From Clostridiales bacterium UBA6114 (GTDB lineage: Bacteria; Bacillota; Clostridia; Oscillospirales; Butyricicoccaceae): DNA of 64,000 bases. The first letter of the stretch is position 1, and every line of letters begins with the position of its first letter. A program made the position numbers and the translations under genes. This document shows, piece by piece, positions 50,918 to 58,735 of the stretch. The stretch is from NCBI GenBank assembly GCA_002423435.1, contig DIWE01000024.1:6670-70669 (forward strand). Reading direction: 5' to 3'. Below the pieces are notes generated by a model. That model had not been told where the DNA came from and ran no database searches. It worked only from the letters and a program-made list of their open reading frames with translations.

Positions 50918-50931
50918 AGAACATTTGTTCG
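50918..50931. promoter_or_regulatory. LexA (SOS) box
   Basis: AGAACATTTGTTCG matches the Gram-positive SOS consensus CGAACnnnnGTTCG except at the first base. Its place at the transcription start implies damage-induced expression of the polymerase cassette. Confidence 0.88.
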
Positions 50932-50941
50932 TGGTGATTGT

Positions 50942-52183
50942 ATGAACCGAGTTATCTTGCATGCAGATCTTAACAATTTTTATGCTTCGGTGGAATGCCT
51001 CCATCGCCCCGGCCTGCGGGATAAACCTGTTGCGGTCGGCGGCGATCCCGAACAGCGCCATGGCATCATTCTCGCAAAAAATTACCCCGCGAAAAAATAT
51101 GGTATCAAAACAGGCGAGGCCCTTTGGCAGGCAAAACAGAAATGTCCCGATCTCGTTATACTTAAACCAGATTTTAAACTGTACCTCCGGTTTGCACGGC
51201 TGGCCCGTCAAATCTATGCCGACTACACCGACCAAATAGAGCCCTTCGGCCTTGACGAGGCGTGGCTCGACGTCACCGGCAGCGCCGGGCTTTTTGGCGA
51301 CGGCCAACATATTGCAGACGAGATTAGATCCCGTTTTGAATCCGAGCTTGGTATTACCGGCTCGGTCGGCGTCAGCTGGAACAAAATTTTTGCGAAGCTC
51401 GGTTCGGATATAAAAAAGCCGGACGCAACCACCGTCATCACAAAGGCTGACTATAAAGAAATAGTATGGCCCCTGCCCGTAGGCGATCTTTTGTACGTCG
51501 GCTCTGCCACTCGCCGCAAGCTTGAAGGCCGCGCGGTCCGCACGATTGGAGATCTTGCGCGGCTGGACCCAGCCTATCCCCGATACTGGCTCGGTAAAAT
51601 GGGTGATGTGCTGCACGCATTTGCCAACGGATGGGATGATTCCCCCGTCACCGTTATGGGCGAGGAAGCCCTGATCAAAAGTATCGGCAACAGCACGACA
51701 ACGCCGCGAGATCTCGAAAACGACGAAGACGTTAAAATGATCCTTTGCGTCCTATGCGAGAGCGTCGCCATGCGGCTGCGTGAACACGGCCTTGAATGCA
51801 GCGTCGTTGAAATCCAGGTGCGAGACCGTGATCTGTTTTCCTTTATTCGCCAGAAAAAACTAAGCCGCCCGACAAACCTCGCATCTGAGATCCATCGGGC
51901 GGCCATGGAGATCTTTCGCAATAATTATCGTTGGTTAAAACCGATCCGGAGCATCGGCGTCCGGGGTAGTGAGTTATCCCCGATCGGCGACAGCGTGCAG
52001 CTCTCCATATATGTCGATGAAGAAAAGCGAAAGAAGCTGGAACGACTGGAGGCTGCAATGGATAACATCCGGCGCCGCTACGGGAATCTAAGTGTCAATA
52101 GGGGGCTATTATTAATTGACCGCAGTCTTGGCTCAATAAATCCGAAAGACGACCATGTGATTCATCCGGTGGGATATTTCTAA
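50942..52183 (+). CDS. Y-family DNA polymerase (DinB/UvrX-like)
   Basis: This 413-residue translesion polymerase has palm-domain HADLNNFYASVE (D9), FGLDEAWLDVTGS (D105, E106), GVSWNKIFAKLGSD and a little-finger domain with a C-terminal end HVIHPVGYF. It resembles the mobile UvrX/DinB-like branch more than host DinB. It is the first gene of a LexA-controlled group with YmaF, a small protein and an SRAP peptidase. Confidence 0.93.
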   Translation: MNRVILHADLNNFYASVECLHRPGLRDKPVAVGGDPEQRHGIILAKNYPAKKYGIKTGEALWQAKQKCPDLVILKPDFKLYLRFARLARQIYADYTDQIEPFGLDEAWLDVTGSAGLFGDGQHIADEIRSRFESELGITGSVGVSWNKIFAKLGSDIKKPDATTVITKADYKEIVWPLPVGDLLYVGSATRRKLEGRAVRTIGDLARLDPAYPRYWLGKMGDVLHAFANGWDDSPVTVMGEEALIKSIGNSTTTPRDLENDEDVKMILCVLCESVAMRLREHGLECSVVEIQVRDRDLFSFIRQKKLSRPTNLASEIHRAAMEIFRNNYRWLKPIRSIGVRGSELSPIGDSVQLSIYVDEEKRKKLERLEAAMDNIRRRYGNLSVNRGLLLIDRSLGSINPKDDHVIHPVGYF

Positions 52184-52299
52184 ATATTCGGAATTTTAAT
52201 TCTGAAATGCGAACTTTAATCACGCCAAAATCCATCTTACATAGCATAATGTAGTGTGCATGTTAAGCACTATATTTTAATTAAAAGGATTGAATCACT

Positions 52300-52632
52300 A
52301 TGTATGATGACAATTATTCTGAGCAAAAACATGTCCATGAAGTTCAAGGAAGCGTAGAGATAGCAGACAAGGATGACCCGCATTCCCACCGGTTTGCTAC
52401 GATTTCAGGAGAGGCCATTCCATATGGTAATGACAGTCATTATCATGAGGTAAAATGCCGGACCGACTTTTTCAAAGAGCACTATCATGAATTTCGGACA
52501 AATACTTCCGTCGCCATTAAAATAGGAGAAAAGCACGTTCATTATCTGCAAACCGTGACAACGGAAGAAGATAAGCACAAACATGAGCTTATCGCGGTCA
52601 CATTTATTGAAGACCCTACATATATAGGATAA
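52300..52632 (+). CDS. YmaF family histidine-rich protein
   Basis: This 110-residue protein has six HxH-type motifs spaced through its length (HVHEVQG, HSHRF, HYHEV, HYHEF, HVHYL, HKHEL), a YmaF family hallmark that suggests metal binding. GGATTG precedes the ATG. It lies 117 bp after the polymerase gene. A role in the damage response is inferred from position only. Confidence 0.82.
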   Translation: MYDDNYSEQKHVHEVQGSVEIADKDDPHSHRFATISGEAIPYGNDSHYHEVKCRTDFFKEHYHEFRTNTSVAIKIGEKHVHYLQTVTTEEDKHKHELIAVTFIEDPTYIG

Positions 52633-52658
52633 CAATTGTTAAGGGGCGGTGACTATAC

Positions 52659-52916
52659 ATGGATGAATATAAAAATCCCTATAAGTTGTATGTTGCGGTC
52701 ACCGCCGATTATACCCCCGAAGGCGTCATATTACCTGTTTCCTTTGTATGGGAAAATGGTGTAAGATATACGGTAGATAAAATCATGGACATAAGGCATG
52801 CTGCAAGCCTCAAAGCCGGTGGTGCCGGTGTTCGATATGCTTGCATTGTTAAAGGAAAACCGACATATTTGTTTCTGGAAGATGATCGCTGGTTTATGGA
52901 AAGGAAGGGTTCCTGA
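52659..52916 (+). CDS. Small conserved protein in the SOS cassette
   Basis: This 85-residue protein has a predicted beta-rich fold (YKLYVAVTADYTPEGVILPVSFVW, YACIVKGKPTYLFLEDDRWF). No named domain is recognised. The ribosome site AAGGGGCGG precedes it, and its last base is the first base of the SRAP start codon (ATGTG overlap), so the two are coupled. Because it lies between two DNA-damage genes it probably belongs to that response. Confidence 0.7.
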   Translation: MDEYKNPYKLYVAVTADYTPEGVILPVSFVWENGVRYTVDKIMDIRHAASLKAGGAGVRYACIVKGKPTYLFLEDDRWFMERKGS

Positions 52917-53521
52917 TGTGCGGGCGTTACTCAATATTCACCGAGGAAGAAATCATAGAGATCCGCGAGATCATAAGTGAGATCAACCAAAAGTTCGGCC
53001 ATGAAACAAAGCTGAAAACCGGCGAGATATTCCCGACGGACACGGCGCCCATCCTTGCATTATCGGATAATAGCATCCAAGCGCAACCCATGACTTGGGG
53101 ATTCCCCCGCTGGGACAAAAAAGGCGTGATCATCAACGCCAAAGCGGAAACAGCACTTGAGAAAAACATGTTCCGGGCCGCCCTTCTCGGCCGGCGCTGT
53201 GTCGTACCGAGTACCGGTTTTTATGAGTGGCAACACGTGGACGGAAAAGCCAAAAAGGATAAATATCTAATCCGCCTTCCCGATACAGCCGCGCTCTATA
53301 TGGCCGGCATTTATAATCTGTTCCGGCGGCCGGATGGCTCGGAGGCGCCAGTGTTTGTCATCCTGACGACCGAGGCAAACGAAAGCGTCGGGCCCATCCA
53401 TGACCGGATGCCGGTCATACTAAGCCGGGATGAAAAAGAGCAATGGCTAAGGGATACCAGCGGCATTGACCGAATATTAAAGCGGGCTGGGCCAGCCTTG
53501 ATTATAAGCAAAGTATCTTAA
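52916..53521 (+). CDS. SOS-response-associated peptidase (SRAP/YedK/HMCES)
   Basis: This 201-residue SRAP protein starts MCGRYSIF; C2 forms a thiazolidine crosslink with abasic sites in single-stranded DNA. Other conserved active-site parts are INAKAET, VPSTGFYEW and GPIHDRMPVIL. It should shield abasic sites left during replication and fits a cassette with a translesion polymerase. Confidence 0.95.
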   Translation: MCGRYSIFTEEEIIEIREIISEINQKFGHETKLKTGEIFPTDTAPILALSDNSIQAQPMTWGFPRWDKKGVIINAKAETALEKNMFRAALLGRRCVVPSTGFYEWQHVDGKAKKDKYLIRLPDTAALYMAGIYNLFRRPDGSEAPVFVILTTEANESVGPIHDRMPVILSRDEKEQWLRDTSGIDRILKRAGPALIISKVS

Positions 53522-53532
53522 TTTAAAACAAA

Positions 53533-53559
53533 AAAGGAGGGGCGTTTTGCCCCTCCTTT
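53533..53559. terminator. Bidirectional terminator
   Basis: AAAGGAGGGGC-GTTTT-GCCCCTCCTTT is an 11-bp perfect stem between the SRAP gene and the convergent AT-rich operon. Confidence 0.85.
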
Positions 53560-53567
53560 AACTCGCT

Positions 53568-54140
53568 CTATTCGGTAAGTATGCCTGCGGGTTGTCCAGA
53601 ATTATTATATTCTTCTACTATCGTTGAAAGCAGAAGTCCATATGTATACTTTCCATTGTACTGTTCTCCAATAAAGCAAATAACATTTTTTAAATCTAGC
53701 GGTGAGTATATGTTTATTGCTCTATTGTAAATTGGTTTTATTTTATACGCCAGTATTTTATAATACTCATCTGAAAACAACGCTTTCATTAGAAGTATTG
53801 CTTGGTTCTTGTTTAGACGCGGGATATATTCTACATATGGATAAATATTATCACCAAGGTAATTTAAAATACTTGCCACTCCTAATTGGCATTTCCCTAC
53901 TGTATAGTTTTTAATTGGCCGATTAATAATCCGATTAATAATAACATCAATAAGCATCGCAATATATTCTGCAATTCTGAAATAAAGCGGTCTACATTTC
54001 GTTTCAATTAATAAGATCGAAACCAAAAGGCCTTTAGGAAGTTCATATTCCTTTTCTAGCACTTGTAATATATATATTGGTTTCTTGAAATGCACTATTC
54101 TCTTTTTTTGCGTTGCAACTTCCCATATATGAAACTTCAT
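53568..54140 (-). CDS. AT-rich operon gene 3: unknown, faint lysozyme-like pattern
   Basis: A 190-residue protein from markedly AT-rich DNA. The middle, LLVSILLIETKCRP followed about 35 residues later by KNYTVGKCQLGVASILNYLG, faintly resembles the catalytic-glutamate and glycine-glutamine layout of lysozyme/transglycosylase folds, but no family can be named. The hydrophobic stretch near 62-75 may be buried rather than transmembrane. It is the last gene of a three-gene minus-strand operon. Confidence 0.55.
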   Translation of the reverse strand: MKFHIWEVATQKKRIVHFKKPIYILQVLEKEYELPKGLLVSILLIETKCRPLYFRIAEYIAMLIDVIINRIINRPIKNYTVGKCQLGVASILNYLGDNIYPYVEYIPRLNKNQAILLMKALFSDEYYKILAYKIKPIYNRAINIYSPLDLKNVICFIGEQYNGKYTYGLLLSTIVEEYNNSGQPAGILTE

Positions 54141-54151
54141 TTTTTATTCAT

Positions 54152-54580
54152 TTACTCTATTTGAAGTAAACTATCAAGGAAACTATCGGCATCTCTTCCG
54201 CCAGTTTTGACAGATTTCCAGAGAACTTCTAAAATCTTTTGGTTTTGCATATTTCCATTCAATTTTTCTACTAATCTGCCAGCAAGCGCTTGAAAGGCAA
54301 TCTCAAAGTATTGTGATTCATCTTTTTGGATATATGAAAATAATATAACTAATCCGTCATTTATTTCAGTGCAATATGATTCATATTCTTGTAGCATTGG
54401 CCAATTATATTCTTTGGCTCTCATATAAAAATATTTATTTGCGCTAATAAGGTACTTGCGTAAAGATTCATTTTTATTTTTTTCTAAATAGTCTGGAATT
54501 CTGCTCCATTTTATTTTTTCAGAACAAGTCAGTTCTGTAATTTTTTTAATTATTTGCTCATTATCATTTCTGTTGCTCAT
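54152..54580 (-). CDS. AT-rich operon gene 2: small helical unknown protein
   Basis: This 142-residue protein starts MSNRNDNEQIIKK after GAGGAGG; the longer frame is not needed. It is mostly helical and acidic/basic mixed, with KIKWSRIPDYLEKNKNE and RAKEYNWPMLQEYESY. It overlaps gene 1 by 17 bp and precedes gene 3 by 11 bp. No known domain. Confidence 0.6.
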   Translation of the reverse strand: MSNRNDNEQIIKKITELTCSEKIKWSRIPDYLEKNKNESLRKYLISANKYFYMRAKEYNWPMLQEYESYCTEINDGLVILFSYIQKDESQYFEIAFQALAGRLVEKLNGNMQNQKILEVLWKSVKTGGRDADSFLDSLLQIE

Positions 54581-55013
54581 TATGAAGATCCTCCTCATTA
54601 TGTAACATTGCAATAATGTCGTTGTAATCACTCATGATATCTCCGAACTCATATTTTTCAAGATCTCTTTGGATTTCAGACAAATAATTTCTAACCTTCT
54701 CCACTTTATGTTTATCTGCTTCTTCTAAATCTGGGTCTTGTTTTATGATTCTCGCAAATATTCGATCTGCCTCAGAAGCCCCTGTTAATTTATTAATTTT
54801 ATCTTCCGACTGCATATATTTAATATTGTCACTTAATGTTTCGATTAATCCCATTCTTATTCTTCCAAAACTTTTTTGCTCTGAATATAGTTTTAGTAAT
54901 TCATCAATGTCATTTGTTTTCTTATAAACCCAAATGGTAAAGCCTAAACCGATGGCGCTTGCGAAAAACCCCAAAATACCAATGACCAGACTAGCCATTT
55001 CCATTTGATTCAC
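54564..55013 (-). CDS. AT-rich operon gene 1: membrane-anchored helical protein
   Basis: This 149-residue protein has one N-terminal transmembrane helix (about 7-29, LVIGILGFFASAIGLGFTI) and a cytoplasmic helical tail (FGRIRMGLIETLSDNIK, VRNYLSEIQRDLEKY). GTG at 55013 or ATG at 55004 can start it; GGAA upstream fits the ATG better. It heads the operon beside the prophage lysis genes. A membrane sensor or effector is possible; nothing in sequence decides. Confidence 0.6.
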   Translation of the reverse strand: MNQMEMASLVIGILGFFASAIGLGFTIWVYKKTNDIDELLKLYSEQKSFGRIRMGLIETLSDNIKYMQSEDKINKLTGASEADRIFARIIKQDPDLEEADKHKVEKVRNYLSEIQRDLEKYEFGDIMSDYNDIIAMLHNEEDLHNEQQK

Positions 55014-55150
55014 TTCCAGATGTATTTCATACTATGTCGTAATATTATAATAATTCACAGTTTCTGTCAATGAATCAAGTATACTTTGTACAACAATACT
55101 TCCTGAATTCGGTTAAAAACAATGGGAATATCTTTAAACTTTTTGGAGAT

Positions 55151-55180
55151 GAGAAAGCGGGGTTAAAGCCCCGCTTTCTC
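55151..55180 (-). terminator. Terminator of the prophage lysis operon
   Basis: GAGAAAGCGGGG-TTAAAG-CCCCGCTTTCTC forms a perfect 12-bp stem directly beyond the lysin stop. The T-tract is weak. Confidence 0.75.
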
Positions 55181-55182
55181 AG

Positions 55183-55911
55183 TTATAATTCCACTCCCGC
55201 GCCGGCCTCCGCCGACCAGGTTACATCAAGCTCCGTTTTGATCGCCTCGACAAATGCCCGGAGCGGCACATATGTCACACCGTCGATCAGCTTCGCCGGG
55301 ATCTGCGTCTCGCCCATTTTGACGGCCGTGTCTTTAATTGTTGGTTCCACCTGCTGGACCCCCTTCGTAAAAATAAAATACGCGGAATAGTCCTTACGAA
55401 TATCCGAGTCAAGCGTGGCCGGCAGCACATATACCTCGTTACCGTATACCTGCGCCTTTCCCTTGCGCCATGATTTGTCATACTTTCCGGCGTACAGATC
55501 CGGGTCCCATACGACTATGTAAGGCGATTGGATGCGGCGCAATATGATAAAATGTCCGCCCGTCGAAAAGAGCCCCGCGCTGCCTCCCTTGGAGTTTGCG
55601 ACGACGATCGCGCCGCTGTACTGCATGGCCGACAGTACGTCGTCGATGCTCTTGGTCTGCCGGACCTTAAGACCATACGTGACAGCAAGCGCCTTTGCCA
55701 ACGCGATCATGTCCGTGCCCTCCGCGACGCGTCCGCCGCAGGAAATGGAGTAAGCCGCCGACTCATTCGGCGGCCATTTCTTTCCCGTCAGCTCCTCGAC
55801 GACCATCGACGCACAGCATACCCCGCACCCGCCCGACTTCACCGTGGCGTCCGGATGCGCCGACGACGGGTAAGGCACCGACGCATAATTGTTTTGGTTG
55901 TAGTACGCCAT
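55183..55911 (-). CDS. Phage endolysin: C39-like peptidase with stalk-type domain
   Basis: This 242-residue protein lacks a signal peptide. Residues 1-180 resemble a C39-like papain-fold peptidase: KSGGCGVCCASMV (Cys near 29), GGHFIILRR (His) and VWDPDLYAG (Asp). The C-terminal 50 residues (TQIPAKLIDGVTYVPLRAFVEAI) match the copper amine oxidase N-terminal-like stalk repeat, often a wall-binding module. It lies 1 bp after the holin. Peptidoglycan peptide cleavage is inferred. Confidence 0.75.
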   Translation of the reverse strand: MAYYNQNNYASVPYPSSAHPDATVKSGGCGVCCASMVVEELTGKKWPPNESAAYSISCGGRVAEGTDMIALAKALAVTYGLKVRQTKSIDDVLSAMQYSGAIVVANSKGGSAGLFSTGGHFIILRRIQSPYIVVWDPDLYAGKYDKSWRKGKAQVYGNEVYVLPATLDSDIRKDYSAYFIFTKGVQQVEPTIKDTAVKMGETQIPAKLIDGVTYVPLRAFVEAIKTELDVTWSAEAGAGVEL

Positions 55912-55912
55912 A

Positions 55913-56197
55913 TCAGCCGCCCGATTTCAGGTTTTTTACGGTTTCCACGCCCCCGGTCGCGGCCCATCCCAGGGCGAGGCCGTTTATTGCCTTGATCACA
56001 ACGCCGGCGTCCGGGAAGGCGCTCGGGATCGTAACGCCGAGCACGGCCCCCAAGGCCCCGCAGATCAACGGTATATATTTGTTCGGCACAAAATCAAGGC
56101 TCCCCTTGATCAGCGCCCCAACAACATACGCCGCCACCGCGATCACAATGCCGTTTGTCAAAAAGAGCTCGCTAACATACGTCAATACCTGTTCCAT
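55913..56197 (-). CDS. Phage holin
   Basis: A 94-residue protein with three hydrophobic segments (about 14-30, 43-60 and 65-80), MEQVLTYVSELFLTNGIVI at the N-terminus and a short basic tail. Position and size suit a holin that releases the adjacent endolysin. It is unrelated in detail to the holin at 1871-2164. Confidence 0.78.
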   Translation of the reverse strand: MEQVLTYVSELFLTNGIVIAVAAYVVGALIKGSLDFVPNKYIPLICGALGAVLGVTIPSAFPDAGVVIKAINGLALGWAATGGVETVKNLKSGG

Positions 56198-56200
56198 GTC

Positions 56201-57199
56201 TTATTCTCCCTTCAATAATCGTTTTGCAAGACAGTAGATCTTGCAGATCTGCGCCCTGGTTGCAGGCTCGTCCGGGCGAAATGTGCCGTCCATAAAGCCG
56301 CTTACGATCCCGTCCTCCGCGGCCTCGTCGATAAACTCTTTCGCCCAGTGGTTTTCCGTATCTGTAAATGCCATTTGATCACCTCCCGCATATTTTTGTA
56401 TGTCCACATCCTCCGGCCTCGGCAAAACAGGCAGGCCCCAGCCCGCCTTTGTGTCAAATCCCTCTGTGTTGATATCAACAGAGCAATCCTTCAAAAATTG
56501 GTACATCATTTTTCGGGCTAAAGGCTTCCCCGTTTTTTGTACAAATAAGTCATTGACGCAGGCGCAAAGCCCGACTAATGCCGGCGTCGCGCAGCTCGTC
56601 CCTGTAAACTGATAAAGTTTTCCTGCCGGGTGCTGGACTGATAGCCCCGTGAAAAAGCAAAAATCAACGAAATTGCTGGCGCTCGAATAGATCGCCGGGA
56701 TAATTGTATTGCTGCCCCCCAAAGTGGCCCCCGCCGCCCCGTAAATATGTTCAGCGTCCAGCAAATGGTTATAATCTGTTGTTCCGTCATTCCCCGCCGC
56801 CGCGATAAATGTAAAATGCGGGCATTGCTCCAGCAAAGAATCATAGCCTCTCCCGCTCGTATTGGTCACGACTGACAAAAACAAAAGGTCAATACTATGC
56901 TTCGAAATATACGGAAGCGAAATTGATTCAAAGTCTTTTAGACTGTAGGGAAGCTGTACAATCTTTCTTTCCGGTGCAAACTCCCGGTGAATAAACGCCG
57001 TTTCATAGGCGTGAAATTCATCGAGCCCCGATGAATATTTATCAAAAAAAGGAGCGGAAACAATTCCGCCCAAGTCGCCCCAATCTTTGATATTAAATCT
57101 TTCCCCCGTCGCCGTCAGGCCGTGTTTGCCCGTATAGCCTTTGTCGTGCCAGTAAAGCACGCCGCAGTATTCCAGCGCCATTTTATTTTGCGTGACCAT
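56201..57199 (-). CDS. Phage-encoded S8 subtilisin-like protease with SLH domain
   Basis: This 332-residue S8 family serine protease lacks a signal peptide. Candidate triad residues are D19 (WHDKGYTGKHG), H63 (EFHAYETAF) and S202 (TGTSCATPALVG), with N136 (AAAGNDGT) as oxyanion residue. A C-terminal SLH domain (about 282-330, NHWAKEFIDEAAEDGIVSGF) should bind secondary cell-wall polymer. It is encoded between the holin and the XhlA-like gene, so it is released at lysis. Such a protease in the lysis slot is unusual; S-layer or surface-protein shedding is possible. Confidence 0.82.
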   Translation of the reverse strand: MVTQNKMALEYCGVLYWHDKGYTGKHGLTATGERFNIKDWGDLGGIVSAPFFDKYSSGLDEFHAYETAFIHREFAPERKIVQLPYSLKDFESISLPYISKHSIDLLFLSVVTNTSGRGYDSLLEQCPHFTFIAAAGNDGTTDYNHLLDAEHIYGAAGATLGGSNTIIPAIYSSASNFVDFCFFTGLSVQHPAGKLYQFTGTSCATPALVGLCACVNDLFVQKTGKPLARKMMYQFLKDCSVDINTEGFDTKAGWGLPVLPRPEDVDIQKYAGGDQMAFTDTENHWAKEFIDEAAEDGIVSGFMDGTFRPDEPATRAQICKIYCLAKRLLKGE

Positions 57200-57202
57200 C
57201 TC

Positions 57203-57502
57203 TTATCCCTCCCTTGCGGCGTCGATCCGGGCGATCCACTTGTGCGCCTCTTTGACCGACTCCTCGACGCGAGTCACGCGCTCGGCCAGCATATCCATCC
57301 TCTGCCCCTGCGCGCGCACGTCCGCCCGGATATCGTCTACGCCGCGTTTGATGTACTCCACGTCGGCGCGCAGTCCGGCGTCCTCCATCGCGTCGAACCG
57401 CACCGCTCTCTTCCTTTCCTTTGCCCTGCCCGTCCACCCCAGCACCGCGCCCGACAGCGCCGACAAAACCGATACGACCGCCACTATGATTGCATAATCC
57501 AT
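57203..57502 (-). CDS. XhlA-like phage hemolysin/lysis accessory protein
   Basis: This 99-residue protein has one N-terminal membrane helix (about 3-22) followed by a charged coiled coil (FDAMEDAGLRADVEYIKRG, LAERVTRVEESVKEAHKWI). The ATG at 57502 follows AAGGGG. In phage PBSX XhlA works with a holin. Confidence 0.72.
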   Translation of the reverse strand: MDYAIIVAVVSVLSALSGAVLGWTGRAKERKRAVRFDAMEDAGLRADVEYIKRGVDDIRADVRAQGQRMDMLAERVTRVEESVKEAHKWIARIDAAREG

Positions 57503-57536
57503 CTGCATACCCCTTCCTGATGATGTGTTTTGCGCA

Positions 57537-57569
57537 TAAAAAACCCCGAAGCCGTTTGGCTCCGGGGTC
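57537..57569 (-). terminator. Terminator between tail and lysis genes
   Basis: On the minus strand ACCCCGGAGCC-AAAC-GGCTTCGGGGT, with one G-U pair, runs into TTTTTT. It would stop tail-gene transcripts before the lysis operon. Confidence 0.85.
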
Positions 57570-57590
57570 ACTTATTTGGTCTTGCTACTA

Positions 57591-57619
57591 TTGAACGGAT
57601 AATAAGTTAAGTTTATAAT
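57591..57619 (+). promoter_or_regulatory. Promoter of the acyltransferase moron
   Basis: TTGAAC (57591-57596), 17 bp, TATAAT (57614-57619), 32 bp before the gene, opposite to all phage genes around it. Confidence 0.88.
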
Positions 57620-57651
57620 GAATAATAAAATATATTTTAAGAGGTGGAGAA

Positions 57652-58674
57652 ATGGGATCTTGCGATACGATTTATTCAATTTATCGAGAAAATGCAAGAA
57701 TTAAATGGATTGATAACGCGAAATCGATCGGAATCGTTTTGGTTGTTTTGGGTCACCTATTGCCAAATGATAATTTGCTAAAAACATGGATATATTCATT
57801 TCATATGCCTATGTTTTTTATTATTTCCGGGTTTTTATTTACTGTAAATAACTATGGAATTATTGAAAGAATTAAAAGGCGAGCTAAGACGCTTTTGTTG
57901 CCATATGTTATATATTTTGCTTTATCATTAATGATATATTTTGTTGCTGATTTTAATTTAGCAGATGTTGCCAATAAATTTATAATGCTTGACAGTTTAA
58001 CAATCTGGAATAGTCCCTTATGGTTTTTGTATGTGCTTTTCTTTTCGGAAATACTATTTGCAGCAGTGCATAAACTAGCAAAAACAGATAATGCAAGATA
58101 TATATACATAATACTGTCTGCATTTATAGGTTATGTTTTGTACGCTATCCTACCTATACGTCATTTTGCAATCGAAAAAATAATGCTAGGTTCATCTTTT
58201 TTGGCAATAGGCTGGTATTTAAAATCCAGTAAGATATTTGAAAAAATTCAAGCCGGCAGCAAGAAACTTATGATATCTCTTATATTAATTATTGTTAACG
58301 TTTTGGTCGGTGTAATTATTAACAAGCCAACAATTTCAATGTATGGCTTTGAACTTAATAATTACTGGTTATTTTTTATTTCGGCTATATCAGGAAGTGC
58401 TTTTCTTTTCTTATTATGCGACACGCTAATTCAAAGTAAATTAATGAAGATATATGCTTCAGGCACGTTATTTATCATGTGCACCCATTACATTGTCGTT
58501 TTTATATATAATAATATAGTTGATAGAAATTCGTTGCCATGGTATATAACAACCGCTTCAAGCATAATAATTACGCTTATTATTTTTACGATGTATATAC
58601 CAGCAATTAAGATTGCAGAAAGATGGTTCCCTTTGTTATTGGGAATACATTATAAACAAAAAATAATAAAGTGA
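57652..58674 (+). CDS. Acyltransferase 3 family membrane protein (phage moron)
   Basis: This 340-residue protein has about ten transmembrane helices and the family start KWIDNAKSIGIVLVVLGH (catalytic-type His about 37) and SFHMPMFFIISGFLF. Such enzymes O-acetylate surface polysaccharides. The gene is strongly AT-rich, runs against the phage operon and has its own promoter, GAGGTGG ribosome site and terminator, the layout of a lysogenic-conversion moron. It could change host receptors and exclude other phages. Confidence 0.88.
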   Translation: MGSCDTIYSIYRENARIKWIDNAKSIGIVLVVLGHLLPNDNLLKTWIYSFHMPMFFIISGFLFTVNNYGIIERIKRRAKTLLLPYVIYFALSLMIYFVADFNLADVANKFIMLDSLTIWNSPLWFLYVLFFSEILFAAVHKLAKTDNARYIYIILSAFIGYVLYAILPIRHFAIEKIMLGSSFLAIGWYLKSSKIFEKIQAGSKKLMISLILIIVNVLVGVIINKPTISMYGFELNNYWLFFISAISGSAFLFLLCDTLIQSKLMKIYASGTLFIMCTHYIVVFIYNNIVDRNSLPWYITTASSIIITLIIFTMYIPAIKIAERWFPLLLGIHYKQKIIK

Positions 58675-58680
58675 TATCAT

Positions 58681-58709
58681 TCAGCCACTGATTATAGTGG
58701 CTGAATTTT
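58681..58709. terminator. Terminator of the acyltransferase moron
   Basis: TCAGCCACT-GATTAT-AGTGGCTGA followed by ATTTTC. Confidence 0.82.
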
Positions 58710-58735
58710 CAGGAAATCACATGCAAATTACAGCT

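Noticed and set aside
50735..51616. A 293-codon minus-strand frame antisense to the Y-family polymerase
   Set aside because: It lies almost wholly opposite a well-supported gene and shows no family sequence; it is a shadow.
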